A DNA stretch of 64,000 nucleotides from Micromonospora sp. WMMA1947 (GTDB lineage: Bacteria; Actinomycetota; Actinomycetes; Mycobacteriales; Micromonosporaceae): assembly GCF_027497355.1 (NCBI RefSeq), contig NZ_CP114909.1, positions 5,227,001-5,291,000 of the forward strand, read 5' to 3'. Both the position numbers and the translations under genes were made by a program. This document shows positions 53,705 through 61,200 of the stretch, piece by piece. Numbering within the stretch: position 1 is the stretch's first letter; the number at the start of each line of letters is the position of its first letter. Under the pieces are notes generated by a model. The model saw only the letters and a list, made by a program, of their open reading frames with translations, was not told the origin of the DNA and made no database searches.

Positions 53705-54664
53705 CTAGTCCTGTCTCGCGGTCAGTCGCAGGTAGACGGCGGAGAACCCGGCCAGCACCACCAGCATGATCACGCCGAGCGCGGCGGCGCCGTTGAGGTC
53801 GTTCTGGAAGAACCCGTGCTGGTAGATCAGGTACGCCACCGAGGTCGCCGAGTCCTGCGTACCGGCGCCGTTGGCGAGGATCAGCGGCTCGATGAACAGC
53901 TGCATGGTGGCCACGATCTGGAGCATCGCCAGCAGCGCCAGGATCAGCCGGGTCTGCGGGATCGTCACGTGCCGGATGCGCCGCCACACCCCGGCGCCGT
54001 CGATCTCGGCGGCCTCGTACAGCTCGCCGGGGATGTTCTGCAACGCGGCCAGGTAGATCAGTACGGCGCCGCCCATGTTCATCCAGGTCGACGCGATCAC
54101 CATGGCGGGCATCGTCATCGCCTGCGACTGCATCCACTCCGACGTGGGCAGTCCCAGCGCGGTGAGGATCGCGTTGAACAGCCCCGCCTCGCTCGGGTCG
54201 TACGCGTAGAACTTGAACAGGAACAGCGCTGAGGCCGGCGGCAGCATCACCGGCAGGTAGACCAGCACCCGCAGGTAGCCCTTGGCGTGGTGCAGCTCGT
54301 TGAGCAGGATCGCCACGAAGAACGGCACCAGGTAGCCGAGCACCAGCGCCAGGCCGGTGAAGACGAACGTGTTCTTCCAGGCGGTCCAGAAGCTCGGATC
54401 GGCGATGATCCGGCTGTAGTTTTCCCAGCCGACCCAGGTGGTCTCGCCCCGGCGGGTGCGCTGGAAGCTCATCACGACGCCGCGCACCATCGGGTACCAG
54501 GAGAAGACGGCGAAGCAGACGACAGCGCCGATGAGGAACGTGTGCCCGGTGACGTTGTCCCGGACCTTGCGGCCGAGGCCGGCGCGGCGTCCGGCGGTAC
54601 GCGACGGCGGCGGCGCGACGGGGCCGGTACGGCGGGTGGCACCGGGGGCGGTGGTGAGCGCCAA
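53705..54664 (-). CDS. Sugar ABC transporter permease (MalF/UgpA type)
   Basis: 319 residues. A basic Pro-rich N-terminus (about 1-32) precedes six hydrophobic segments; EAA loop YEAAEIDGAGVWRRIRHVTIP is at about 215-235 in two parts of the family pattern. Forms a heterodimer with the MalG-type subunit. A stable hairpin separates it from the binding-protein gene upstream. Confidence 0.95.
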   Translation of the reverse strand: MALTTAPGATRRTGPVAPPPSRTAGRRAGLGRKVRDNVTGHTFLIGAVVCFAVFSWYPMVRGVVMSFQRTRRGETTWVGWENYSRIIADPSFWTAWKNTFVFTGLALVLGYLVPFFVAILLNELHHAKGYLRVLVYLPVMLPPASALFLFKFYAYDPSEAGLFNAILTALGLPTSEWMQSQAMTMPAMVIASTWMNMGGAVLIYLAALQNIPGELYEAAEIDGAGVWRRIRHVTIPQTRLILALLAMLQIVATMQLFIEPLILANGAGTQDSATSVAYLIYQHGFFQNDLNGAAALGVIMLVVLAGFSAVYLRLTARQD

Positions 54665-54685
54665 GGCGACTCCTGCGGTGCTCGG

Positions 54686-54717
54686 GGAGGTGGGGCCGGT
54701 GCGCCGGCCCCACCTCC
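54686..54717 (-). terminator. Attenuating hairpin between binding-protein and permease genes
   Basis: Perfect 14-bp arms (54686-54699 and 54704-54717), TGCG loop, lying just after the solute-binding-protein stop. In sugar ABC operons such a stem commonly lowers permease expression and stabilises the upstream mRNA. Confidence 0.7.
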
Positions 54718-54724
54718 GGTCGGG

Positions 54725-56101
54725 TCAGCTCTGCGCGGCCAGCAGCTGGTTGACCTTGTCCTCGGCGGTCTTGAGCAGGGCGTCGATGTTCGCGTTCGGG
54801 TTGGTCAGCACCCCGGACATCGCGGCGTCGAGCACCGCGTAGATGGCCTGGGCGTTACGCGGCTCGCCCTTGATCGGCACCGGGTTCGCCTCGAAGACCG
54901 CGAAGTTCGTGGTGTCCACGTTGGCGTTGGCCTTGCGCAGCTCCAGTTCCTGCTTCTGCGCGTCGCTGCCGCCTGCGAACAGCAGCGGCTGGGGCAGGCC
55001 GACCGGGTAGTTCTGCGGCTTGGCACGCACGTAGTCGAACTGGCCCTTGCCGGGGGTGAGCTTCTGGTAGGCGAGCCACTTCAGACCGGCCTTGACCTGC
55101 TCGGGGCTCAGGCCCTTCTTGAAGAAGTAACCCTCGCCGCCGCCGAGCGTGGCCTTGGCGGGGCCGTCCTGGCCGGGCAGCGGGCCCATCGCCCAGTCCT
55201 GGTACTTGCCCTGGAACTGGCTGACGATCGCCTGGGTAGCGTCCGGCGCGCCGATGAACATGCCGACCTTGCCGGCGCCGGCGTTGGTGAGCAGGTCACC
55301 CCACTGGAGCAGCTGCCGGGCGCCCATGCTGTTGTCGCCGTACCGCATGTCCTTGAGGTTTTGCAGGACCTGCTTGCCCATCGCGTTGTTGAAGTCGGCC
55401 TTCTTGCCGTCGGCGCTGAGCACCTGGCCACCCTGGGAGTAGAGCAGCGAGGTGAAGTGCCAGCCGCCGGTGTTGCCGGCGCTGTACTCGGCGTACCCGG
55501 CGATGCCGTCGCCGAGCGCGGAGATCTTCTTGGCCGCGGCCCGCACCTCGGGCCAGGTCTTCGGCGGGTTGTTCACGTCGAGCCCGGCCCGCTGGAACAG
55601 CGCCTTGTTGTAGATCAGGCCCATCGAGTAGTTCTTCACCGGTACGGCGTAGAGCTTGCCGCCGTCGGTGAAGACCTCCTTGAGCGCGGGGTCGACGCTG
55701 TCCCAGGTGGGGATCGTGTCCTTCGTGGCGTACTGGCCGATGTCCATCGCCTGGCCGGAGTCCAGCACCTGCTGCAGGTCGGTCATGTAGCCGTAGAAGA
55801 CGTCGGTGACGGTGCCGCCGGCGAGACGGGCGGTGAAGTCCGGCGGGTTGTTGCACTGCTCGCCGACGCTGACGCTCTTGACGACGATGTCCGGGTTCTG
55901 CCGCTGGAACTCGGCGACGTCGTCGTTCCAGTTCTTCAGCAGTTCCTTCTGCGCGCCGACCGGCTGGCAGTCGACGGTGATGGTGACCTTGCCGCCGGCG
56001 TCGCTGCTGTCGTCGCTCTTGGTGGAGCACGCCGCAAGGCTGAGCCCGAGGCCGGCCGCGAGCGCTACGGCCGCGACCTTCCGATACTGCGGTACGGACA
56101 T
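54725..56101 (-). CDS. Sugar-binding lipoprotein of ABC importer (extracellular solute-binding family 1)
   Basis: 458 residues. The lipobox is SLAAC (Cys25). A family 1 sugar-binding fold follows, with WNDDVAEFQRQNPDIVVKSV near the N-terminus, VPVKNYSMGLIYNKALFQRAG in the first third and GPLPGQDGPAKATLGGGEGYF in the last half. It captures oligosaccharides outside the membrane for the two permeases encoded downstream. Specificity is inferred from the GH87-like enzymes and GH13 alpha-glucosidase of the same locus: alpha-1,3-linked glucose oligosaccharides. Confidence 0.94.
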   Translation of the reverse strand: MSVPQYRKVAAVALAAGLGLSLAACSTKSDDSSDAGGKVTITVDCQPVGAQKELLKNWNDDVAEFQRQNPDIVVKSVSVGEQCNNPPDFTARLAGGTVTDVFYGYMTDLQQVLDSGQAMDIGQYATKDTIPTWDSVDPALKEVFTDGGKLYAVPVKNYSMGLIYNKALFQRAGLDVNNPPKTWPEVRAAAKKISALGDGIAGYAEYSAGNTGGWHFTSLLYSQGGQVLSADGKKADFNNAMGKQVLQNLKDMRYGDNSMGARQLLQWGDLLTNAGAGKVGMFIGAPDATQAIVSQFQGKYQDWAMGPLPGQDGPAKATLGGGEGYFFKKGLSPEQVKAGLKWLAYQKLTPGKGQFDYVRAKPQNYPVGLPQPLLFAGGSDAQKQELELRKANANVDTTNFAVFEANPVPIKGEPRNAQAIYAVLDAAMSGVLTNPNANIDALLKTAEDKVNQLLAAQS

Positions 56102-56429
56102 CTGTCCATCCCTTCGGGAACGGGTGTATCCATGGCCTTCACTGATGTGCGGTGACCGCGCGGGTGCCTGTGGTGGTGGAACGGCAACCGGCGCGCGCCC
56201 TGCCTCCGGAAACCGCGCCCCGGGTCAGGTGTGAGTGGAGTCACTGTAGCGACGCCGACCGAAGCCAGCAAGATGCGAACTCAAGAACGCAAAAACGCGA
56301 CGGTACGGCGGAAGGCAGCGCGGCGACGGCAGACTGGGGCGTGGGAGCGCGGCCATGCGGGCGCGGTTCGCCGCCACCGGACCGGAGATGGCGCGGTGGG
56401 CGTGGTGGGCGGGCGGAGCCCGCCGGGGG
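56102..56429 (-). promoter_or_regulatory. Promoter region of the ABC/GH13 operon with candidate operators
   Basis: 328-bp gap. Reverse promoter: TTGCTG (56271-56266), exactly 17 nt, TACAGT (56248-56243). Just upstream, 56274-56291 is an imperfect palindrome (TGCG...CGCA) that contains TTCTTG on the reverse strand, the same half-site as in the repressor's own operator. GTGA-N6-TCAC (56231-56244) overlaps the start site and is another possible site. No gene is seen in the gap. Confidence 0.6.
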
Positions 56430-57431
56430 TCAGCGGCGAGGGGCGGGTGCGGTGGAGCCGCGTACCACCAGCTCGGGCTCGAACAGCAGCTCGTCGTGCA
56501 GCACGCCGGCGCCCTCGATCTGGGTCACCAGCAGGTCCACGGCGGCCTGGCCCATCGTCTCGATCGGTTGCCGCACAGTGGTCAGCGGCGGGTCGGTGCA
56601 GGTCATGAACGCCGAGTCGTCGAAGCCGACCACCGAGACGTCGGCCGGCACGGCGCAGCCCAGGCGGCGGGCGGCCCGGATGGTGCCCAGCGCCAGCACG
56701 TCGCTGGCGCAGACGATCCCGGTGGCGCCGCGCTCGATCAGTTTCGTGGCCGCGACCCGGGCGCCCTCCATGGAGAAGCTGGACCGCTCCACCAGGGACC
56801 GGTCCTCGCCCCAGCCGGCGGCCCGGACCATCGCGTCGAGCTTGCGGCGCGAGGGCACGTGGTCGGCCGGGCCGAGCACCATGCCGATCCGCTCGTGGCC
56901 GAGGGAGCGCAGGTGCCCGTACGCCTGCTCGACGGCGACCGCGTCGTCGGTGGACACCCGCGGGAAGCCCAGCTCCTCGACGCCGGCGTTGACGAGCACC
57001 ACCGGCAGGCCCCGGTCGGTCAGGCGCCGGTAGTGCTCGTGGGAGGCGTCGGCGAGGGCGTACGAGCCGCCGGCGAAGATGACGCCGCTGACCTGGTGGT
57101 CGAGCAGCATCTCCACGTACCCGGACTCCGGTACGCCGCCGATGGTGCGGGCACACAGCGCCGGGGTGAAGCCGCGCTGCGCGAGCGATCCGGTCACCAC
57201 CTCGGCCAGCGCCGGGAAGATCGGGTTCTGCAGCTCCGGCAGCACCAGGCCGACCAGGCGGGCGCGCTCGCCGCGCAGCTTGCTCGGGCGCTCGTATCCG
57301 AGCACGTCGAGGGCGGTCAGCACGGCGGTCCGGGTCGCCTCGGACACGCCGCCGCGGCCGTTCAGCACCCGGCTCACGGTCGCCTCGCTGACGCCCGCCT
57401 TGCGGGCCACCTCGGTCAGGCGCTTCGTCAC
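56430..57431 (-). CDS. LacI-family repressor of the glucan locus
   Basis: 333 residues from a GTG at 57431. HTH at 4-23 (RLTEVARKAGVSEATVSRVL), hinge to about 60, then the ligand-binding core (VGLVLPELQNPIF; VSGVIFAGG; VVGFDDSAFM). TACGAT lies 7 nt before the GTG, so the mRNA is probably leaderless. A perfect palindrome TTCTTGCAAGAA (57452-57463) sits in this promoter, implying self-repression. Likely regulates the ABC/GH13 operon downstream and the divergent GH87-like gene. Confidence 0.93.
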   Translation of the reverse strand: MTKRLTEVARKAGVSEATVSRVLNGRGGVSEATRTAVLTALDVLGYERPSKLRGERARLVGLVLPELQNPIFPALAEVVTGSLAQRGFTPALCARTIGGVPESGYVEMLLDHQVSGVIFAGGSYALADASHEHYRRLTDRGLPVVLVNAGVEELGFPRVSTDDAVAVEQAYGHLRSLGHERIGMVLGPADHVPSRRKLDAMVRAAGWGEDRSLVERSSFSMEGARVAATKLIERGATGIVCASDVLALGTIRAARRLGCAVPADVSVVGFDDSAFMTCTDPPLTTVRQPIETMGQAAVDLLVTQIEGAGVLHDELLFEPELVVRGSTAPAPRR

Positions 57432-57438
57432 GGCGGCA

Positions 57439-57566
57439 ATCGTACGTCGGATTCTTGCAAGAAATGAACAGCCGGAGCGGTCACGTCTTGCCGCGAACGG
57501 TCGCAGCCGGTCCGAAAGATACGAGCAGATTGATGCTTGAAAGGCGACAGAGCGCTGGAATAGCAT
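57439..57566. promoter_or_regulatory. Divergent promoters and palindromic operator (LacI / GH87-like gene)
   Basis: Reverse: TTCATT (57468-57463), 18 nt, TACGAT (57444-57439), GTG 7 nt later; operator TTCTTGCAAGAA at 57452-57463 covers the spacer. Forward: TTGAAA (57537-57542), 18 nt, TAGCAT (57561-57566) for the GH87-like gene at 57631. AGCGCT (57551-57556) in the forward spacer may be a second LacI half-core. Confidence 0.65.
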
Positions 57567-57630
57567 GAGGAGCCTTGTCGATGGCCTGCGCCGCCGGGGC
57601 CACCCGTCCCCCGAGAAAGTGGGTGCTCCG

Positions 57631-59631
57631 ATGTCGCGGAGCGTGCCGAGGATCCTCGCGGCGGCGCTCGTCGCCGCCGCCCTGCTCGTCCCGCCCGGCG
57701 CCGCCACGGCGAGCCCGCCGCGCGGACCGGCTCCCGTGGTGACCCGCGCCGGGCTCGACCCCGCGCTGGTGGCCGGGCGCGGCGCGACAGTGGACTACGT
57801 CGAGCAGGAGGCGGAACACGGCCGGACCACCGGCACCGTGATCGGGCCGGACCGGTCGGCGTACACACTCGCCGGTGAGGCGTCCGGCCGCCGGGCCGTG
57901 CGCCTGCTGCCCGGCCAGTACGTCGAACTCACACTCCCCCGGCCCACGAACGCGCTGACCGTGCGCTACAGCATCCCGGACGCGCCCGGTGGCGGTGGGA
58001 TCACCGCGCCGTTGCGGGTGACCGTCGGGCGCGCGCCCGCCCGCACCCTGACGCTGACCTCGCAGTACGCCTGGCTCTACAACCAGTACCCGTTCACCAA
58101 CGACCCCGGCGCCGACCTGCTGCACCCGGACTGGTGGATCACCGAGTGCTCCTGCGTCCCGGCGGCCACCACGCCCGCACCGGTGATCACCAAACCGTTC
58201 CGGCCACACCACTTCTACGACGAGCAGCGCCTGCTGCTCGGCCGTACCCATCGGGCCGGTGAGGTGGTCCGGCTGACCGCGCCGCGCGGCACGGCCGCCG
58301 CCTGGACGGTGATCGACCTGGTCGACTCGCGCCTGGTCGCGCCGCCCCGCGTAGTACCCCGCGCGGTGAACGCGCTGTCGTTCGGCGCCGACCCGACCGG
58401 CCGGCGGGAGTCCGCCGACGCGCTCGACCACGCGATCGCGTACGCCCGCCGGGTGGACCGCCCGCTCTACCTGCCACCGGGTACCTACCAGGTCAACCGG
58501 CACGTCGTCGTGGACGACGTGACGATCGCCGGGGCCGGGAGCTGGTACACGATCGTGCGGGGACGCGAGGTCGCCCTGGACACCCCCGCGCCCGACGGCT
58601 CGCGGCACACGGGCGTCGGCTTCTACGGCCGCGACGCCGCCGACGGCGGCAGCAGCAACGTGCACCTGTCCGGTTTCACGATCGAGGGCGACGTACGGGA
58701 GCGGATCGACACCGACCAGGTCAACGCCATCGGCGGGGCGCTCAGCCACAGCACGATCGACGGCCTCTACCTGCACCACACGAAGGTCGGCATGTGGTTC
58801 GACGGGCCGATGACCGGCCTGCGGGTCACGAACACGGTGATCGCCGACCAGATCGCCGACGGGCTGAACTTCCACACCGGCGTCACGCACTCGTCGGTGA
58901 CGAACTCGGTGGTCCGCAACAGCGGCGACGACGCGCTCGCGATGTGGTCGGAGGGCACGGCGAACGCGTCGAACACGTTCGCGTACAACACCGTGCAGTC
59001 GCCGGTGCTCGCCAACGGCATCGCGCTGTACGGCGGCACCGACCTGACCGTCGCGCACAACCTGATCGCCGACCCGGTACGCGAGGGCAGCGCGATCCAG
59101 GTGGGCTCCCGGTTCGGGGCCGAGCCGTTCACCGGCCGGCTACGGATCACCGGCAACACCACGGTGCGCGCCGGCACGTACGACCTGAACTGGAACATCG
59201 GCCTCGGCGCGATCTGGTTCTACGCGCTGGACCGCAGCATCGACGCCGCGGACATCCTGGTCAGCGGCGACGCGTACCTGGACAGCACGTACAACGCGAT
59301 CATGCTGGTCAGCGACTGGCCGGTGAAGGACAGCGTCCGCATCGACAACGTACGCTTCCGCGACATCCGGGTCGACGGCACCGGCACGTCGGTGGTCAGC
59401 GCGCGGACGGCGGGCGGGGCGAGCTTCGCGAACGTCGACGCCCGCCACGTGGGCGCGGTCGGTGTGAACAACTGCGGGTCGTTCCACTTCACCCCGGCCG
59501 GGTCGGAGTTCACAGTGACCGACCTCGGCGGCAACGACGGCGGGTGGCTCGCCCCGTGGCTGCTGCCGAACACCATCACCTGCGACGACCGGCCACCTGT
59601 GGTGCCGCCGCCCCCGCCCTCGCGCTGGTGA
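57631..59631 (+). CDS. Secreted GH87-like beta-helix enzyme, compact form
   Basis: 666 residues. Signal peptide 1-28. CBM6/35-like domain about 55-240, beta-helix 245-650; no discoidin domains, unlike its two relatives. Putative catalytic Asp410 (IADGLNFH), Asp433 and Asp434 (SGDDALAMW) keep the 23-residue GH87 spacing. An extra segment at about 158-195 with two cysteines (TECSCV) is absent from the others. ATG 57631 is preferred over ATG 57565, which lies inside the promoter -10 box. The chain ends in a Pro tail. Extracellular glucan cleavage is the likely role. Confidence 0.86.
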   Translation: MSRSVPRILAAALVAAALLVPPGAATASPPRGPAPVVTRAGLDPALVAGRGATVDYVEQEAEHGRTTGTVIGPDRSAYTLAGEASGRRAVRLLPGQYVELTLPRPTNALTVRYSIPDAPGGGGITAPLRVTVGRAPARTLTLTSQYAWLYNQYPFTNDPGADLLHPDWWITECSCVPAATTPAPVITKPFRPHHFYDEQRLLLGRTHRAGEVVRLTAPRGTAAAWTVIDLVDSRLVAPPRVVPRAVNALSFGADPTGRRESADALDHAIAYARRVDRPLYLPPGTYQVNRHVVVDDVTIAGAGSWYTIVRGREVALDTPAPDGSRHTGVGFYGRDAADGGSSNVHLSGFTIEGDVRERIDTDQVNAIGGALSHSTIDGLYLHHTKVGMWFDGPMTGLRVTNTVIADQIADGLNFHTGVTHSSVTNSVVRNSGDDALAMWSEGTANASNTFAYNTVQSPVLANGIALYGGTDLTVAHNLIADPVREGSAIQVGSRFGAEPFTGRLRITGNTTVRAGTYDLNWNIGLGAIWFYALDRSIDAADILVSGDAYLDSTYNAIMLVSDWPVKDSVRIDNVRFRDIRVDGTGTSVVSARTAGGASFANVDARHVGAVGVNNCGSFHFTPAGSEFTVTDLGGNDGGWLAPWLLPNTITCDDRPPVVPPPPPSRW

Positions 59632-59636
59632 CACAC

Positions 59637-59675
59637 GACGCGACCCCCGCCGGCCGGGCCGGTGAGGGTCGCGTC
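59637..59675. terminator. Bidirectional terminator between GH87-like and sigma genes
   Basis: Arms GACGCGACCC (59637-59646) and GGGTCGCGTC (59666-59675), 10 bp, perfect; the 19-nt loop contains a CCGGCC palindrome. Confidence 0.65.
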
Positions 59676-59683
59676 CGGGTCGA

Positions 59684-60493
59684 TCAGGCCTCGGTGAGCT
59701 GGCCGCGCAGCTTGGTCAGGGCGCGGGCGAGCAGCCGGGACACGTGCATCTGGGAGACACCGACCCGGGCGGCGATCTCGCTCTGGGTCAGGTTGCCGTA
59801 GAAGCGCAGCGTGAGGATCTTCTGCTCCCGCTCGTCGAGCGTGGCGAGCGCCGGGCCCAGGGAGGCGCGCAGGTCGGCCAGCTCGTACTCGTTGTCCTCG
59901 GTGCCGAGCGTGTCGCCCAGCTCGGTGGCGCTGTCGCCGTCGCCGATCGGGGTGGACAGCGAGACCGCGTTGTACGCGCGGGCGCCCTCCAGGCCCTCGA
60001 GCACCTCTTCCTCGGTGACGTCGAGGTGGGCGGCGATGTCGGCCACGGTCGGCGCCCGGTTGAGCGTCTGGGTCAGCGTGCTGTTGGCCTCGGAGATGCG
60101 CAGCCGCAGCTCCTGGAGGCGGCGCGGGACCCGGATGTTCCAGGTGCGGTCGCGGAAGTGCCGCTTGATCTCGCCCAGGATGGTCGGGATGGCGAAGCCG
60201 GCGAAGTCGACACCGCGCGAGGCGTCGAACCGGTCCACCGCCTTGATCAGGCCGAGCGCCGCGGTCTGCGCCAGGTCGCCGGCCGGCTCGCCGCGACCGC
60301 TGTAGCGGGCGGCCAGGTGGTTCGCCAGCGGCAGCCACGCCTCGATGACCTGGTTGCGCAGGGCGGCCCGCTGCGGGTGGTCGGCGGGCAGGGCGGCGAG
60401 CGCCGCGATCAGCTCGCTGGCGCGGGTCTCCTCACCGGTCTGCGGCGCGCGATGCACCTCGGTGGCGGTCGATGCCATGGTCATCGTGGTCAT
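59684..60493 (-). CDS. SigB/SigF-type alternative sigma factor
   Basis: 269 residues. Regions 2, 3 and 4 are all present: region 2 LANHLAARYSGRGEPAGDLAQTAALGLIKAVDRFD (read in parts), region 3 with ISEANSTLTQTLNRAPTVADIAAHL, region 4 ending QSEIAARVGVSQMHVSRLL. This is the general-stress or sporulation class controlled by partner switching. Start at 60493 with GGAAGG upstream. The STAS protein 3 kb away might be part of its control; no anti-sigma kinase gene is nearby. Confidence 0.93.
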   Translation of the reverse strand: MTTMTMASTATEVHRAPQTGEETRASELIAALAALPADHPQRAALRNQVIEAWLPLANHLAARYSGRGEPAGDLAQTAALGLIKAVDRFDASRGVDFAGFAIPTILGEIKRHFRDRTWNIRVPRRLQELRLRISEANSTLTQTLNRAPTVADIAAHLDVTEEEVLEGLEGARAYNAVSLSTPIGDGDSATELGDTLGTEDNEYELADLRASLGPALATLDEREQKILTLRFYGNLTQSEIAARVGVSQMHVSRLLARALTKLRGQLTEA

Positions 60494-60549
60494 GCTGCCC
60501 TTCCTGTCCTCGGAGAACGGGTGGCCCTCCCACACCGGTCGTGCCAGCC

Positions 60550-60579
60550 ACACTAGACCAAAGGTCACGGCCAAATCAA
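60550..60579 (-). promoter_or_regulatory. Promoter of the SigB/SigF-type gene
   Basis: On the reverse strand TTGATT (60579-60574), 18 nt, TAGTGT (60555-60550). It lies about 60 bp upstream of the start codon. The sequence looks housekeeping-like rather than SigB-dependent (no GTTT-GGGTA). Confidence 0.5.
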
Positions 60580-60636
60580 CCGAACGGACGATGGAGATTT
60601 TGTGTCATATCCGGACATAGGGCCGGTACGGGCGTG

Positions 60637-61200
60637 TCAGCGAGGCAGCAGCGGCCGGTAGTCGGCGGCGGTGAGCGGCAGCGCGGACAGGCTTCCGTCC
60701 GCGCGCGGCACCTCCAGCGGCTGCCCGTCCCGGCGGAACGCCACGCTGTAGACGTCCGGCCGCTGAGTGAGGCTGCACACGATCTGCCCGAAGGCGAGCA
60801 CCTCGTCGTTGCGGCCGGTCTCCTCCCCGGCCTGACGCACGTCGACGGTGGCCAGCGTGCCGGTCAGTGTCGCCCCGGCCACCGCCACCGTGCCGGGCAG
60901 CGCCGTGGCCAGCCCCTGGCGGCGCTCGCCGCCGTCCGGCCCGGCCAGCAGGTGCTGCAGGTGCGCGTCCACCCCCGGCAGTCCGTCCACCCGGCGCGTG
61001 ACCACGACCAGCCCGTCGTCCCGGACGAAGCAGAACGGCTCGTCCACCCGCCCGTCCCCGTCCACCGTCGAGGACACCGCCGGCGTCGGGAACGCGCCCG
61101 GTGGCGTCTTCACCAGCCGGGGCTCGTCGTCCACCGGCACCCCGCAGCCGGCCAGCAGCACGACCGCGAGCAGGCCGGGCAGGAGCCGCCGCCGGCTCAT
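60637..61200 (-). CDS. GerMN-domain lipoprotein
   Basis: 187 residues. Lipobox LLAGC (Cys19). The GerMN domain spans about 60-170 (HLQHLLAGPDGGERRQGLATALP, then LTGTLATVDVRQ). It is coupled to the histidine kinase by a 4-bp overlap. In the actinobacterial mtrAB-lpqB operon the GerMN lipoprotein LpqB modulates the kinase; this short form may do the same. It lacks the beta-propeller part of LpqB. Confidence 0.85.
   Translation of the reverse strand: MSRRRLLPGLLAVVLLAGCGVPVDDEPRLVKTPPGAFPTPAVSSTVDGDGRVDEPFCFVRDDGLVVVTRRVDGLPGVDAHLQHLLAGPDGGERRQGLATALPGTVAVAGATLTGTLATVDVRQAGEETGRNDEVLAFGQIVCSLTQRPDVYSVAFRRDGQPLEVPRADGSLSALPLTAADYRPLLPR

Noticed and set aside
57565..57630. ATG at 57565 as start of the compact GH87-like gene
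   Set aside because: The codon overlaps the -10 box TAGCAT, and the added 22 residues precede rather than form the signal peptide.
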